A DNA stretch of 47,350 bases, from assembly GCF_009720835.1 (NCBI RefSeq), contig NZ_WNKZ01000044.1, positions 1 through 47,350 of the forward strand, in the 5' to 3' direction. Positions 46,521 through 47,350 of the stretch are shown one piece after another (positions within the stretch are counted from its first letter, which is position 1; every line of letters begins with the position of its first letter). Source of the stretch: Pseudoduganella buxea (GTDB lineage: Bacteria; Pseudomonadota; Gammaproteobacteria; Burkholderiales; Burkholderiaceae_D). The notes beneath the pieces were generated by a model. That model was not told where the DNA came from and did no database searches. It saw only the letters and a list, made by a program, of their open reading frames with translations. Both the position numbers and the translations under genes were made by a program.

Positions 46521-47350
46521 TCAGCTCGAAAAAACAAACTTCCCGTCCAGCTCAGTCTGCACTGCAGGGGAGAATTTTGGGAAGCGATAAGTTCCTTTTA
46601 CACCGGCAAGAAAACTCTTCTTCCCAGCCTTCACCGAAATCTTCCCCGGACACTGCACAGTAATATTCCCACCATCAATCGTGATATTCGCCCCACCGGC
46701 GGTGGACAGCGAGATACTCTTGGCAGCAGCGAAATCAACAAACGACGAAGCGCTGACCACTGTCACCTCATCGCGTGCCTGCACCTTCAGCACATCGGCC
46801 TGGGCCTGAATGTCCATCGCATCCTTCGCGGCGATCAGCTGCACACCGAGCCCGCCTTCACCAGCACCGACAGCACCGCCGAGCACGCCCATGGCCTGGC
46901 CGCTATGCATGCGCAGCGCGCCGCCGGCGACGAATTGCGTGTCGGCGCCGCTCATCAAGCCGATGGTTTCGCCATTCGACAACTGCACGGCGCCCCCCGC
47001 TGTCACGCCCAGGCCGGCCTTGGCGCTGACGGCAATCACGGGGTCCGCCGAATGCGGCAAGGCGCCATCGCCAGGGGACGTCTTACGGGCACCGGCATCG
47101 GCGCGGGCGGCGTCGAGACTGTCGCCGCCGACCATGCCCGAGACGGCCGTCAGCAGCGCGGCGAGTGGTGCTTCCTTGTCCGACAAGGTCGATGCGCCCG
47201 CCTTGACGGAACCGATCGACGTGGCCAACGCCACCGTCTGGTGCGTCTTGGCCGCCTCGCTGAACGTCTCGCCCAGTTTCACGGCCTGCTTCATCAGCGC
47301 GATGCCGGCGGCGTTGTCGCCGGCCGGGTCGCGGTTGGTGGCGCCGTGGG
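46521..47350 (-). CDS. vgrG: VgrG, second copy, C-terminal part only (runs off window)
   Basis: Minus-strand frame open to the window edge; only the last 276 residues are visible. They match the tail of the first copy almost residue for residue (KQAVKLGETFSEAAKTHQTV through NITVQCPGKISVKAGKKSF), then end in a different 29-residue tail (LAGVKGTYRFPKFSPAVQTE...). The tail presumably docks the M23-GH19 effector, whose gene starts about 104 nt downstream. Whether this copy is complete cannot be seen here. Confidence 0.9.
   Translation of the reverse strand, partial: HGATNRDPAGDNAAGIALMKQAVKLGETFSEAAKTHQTVALATSIGSVKAGASTLSDKEAPLAALLTAVSGMVGGDSLDAARADAGARKTSPGDGALPHSADPVIAVSAKAGLGVTAGGAVQLSNGETIGLMSGADTQFVAGGALRMHSGQAMGVLGGAVGAGEGGLGVQLIAAKDAMDIQAQADVLKVQARDEVTVVSASSFVDFAAAKSISLSTAGGANITIDGGNITVQCPGKISVKAGKKSFLAGVKGTYRFPKFSPAVQTELDGKFVFSS
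46611..47350 (-). repeat. 740-nt near-identical duplication, copy 2 (vgrG tail)
   Basis: Direct-repeat partner of 40885-41624 on the same strand, cut by the window end. The 5.7 kb between the start points holds one complete cargo set and the first vgrG's own 5' part, so recombination between copies could delete or swap it. Confidence 0.92.

Noticed and set aside
36884..47350. Prophage or transposon as carrier of the AT-rich island
   Set aside because: No integrase, transposase, tRNA or attachment repeats seen; the gene families are type VI cargo.

Overview
High-GC proteobacterial chromosome segment, most likely an Oxalobacteraceae-type betaproteobacterium (Massilia/Duganella relatives). This is inferred from gene content (CphA/CphA' cyanophycin synthetases with their ABC transporter and DUF1854 partner, VgrG-linked type VI cargo, many c-di-GMP and sensor proteins) and from a GGGGTCTGTCCCC-centred hairpin. 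No rRNA, tRNA, CRISPR array, integrase or transposase was seen.

Layout. 1-11.1 kb: signalling and proteolysis: end of a NarL-type histidine kinase, a PAS-GGDEF diguanylate cyclase, a serralysin-like RTX protease, a frameshifted M16 peptidase, an S9 prolyl oligopeptidase and an EAL-CBS-GGDEF protein. 11.1-15 kb: a Sel1-repeat protein, a DnaQ-like exonuclease paired with a YegD-like Hsp70, and a small membrane protein. 15-24.1 kb: the cyanophycin block: a LacI-type regulator convergent with cphA and cphA' on the minus strand, and, divergent from cphA', a zinc-ribbon ABC exporter overlapping a DUF1854 gene. 24.1-29.5 kb: an FdhF/YdeP-like molybdoenzyme with its FdhD maturase, flanked by two single-pass membrane proteins that share an unrecognised four-cysteine C-terminal module, then an NTF2-like secreted protein. 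29.7-36.7 kb: a histidine kinase, then a tight six-gene minus-strand operon (HxlR regulator, acyl-CoA ligase, AurF-like diiron oxygenase, crotonase, hotdog thioesterase, FAD oxidoreductase) that looks like a dedicated acyl-modification pathway of unknown product. 36.9-47.35 kb: an AT-richer type VI secretion cargo island: a VgrG copy truncated and frameshifted at its 5' end followed by DUF4123, DUF3304 and Tli4-like genes, and upstream of it a second VgrG (running off the window) with a fused M23 + GH19-like cell-wall hydrolase and a candidate immunity gene.

The two VgrG copies are colinear over 740 nt and switch to unrelated tails at the same codon, which suggests cargo swapping by recombination in the conserved vgrG body. 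Four genes (M16 peptidase, a secreted hypothetical, vgrG, the M23-GH19 effector) each carry one apparent single-base frameshift at or near a short base run. This pattern must be resolved (read error versus real decay or slippage) before calling any of them dead. The best candidates for something undescribed are the six-gene acyl operon, the twin four-cysteine proteins around fdhF-fdhD, and the VgrG cargo arrangement.
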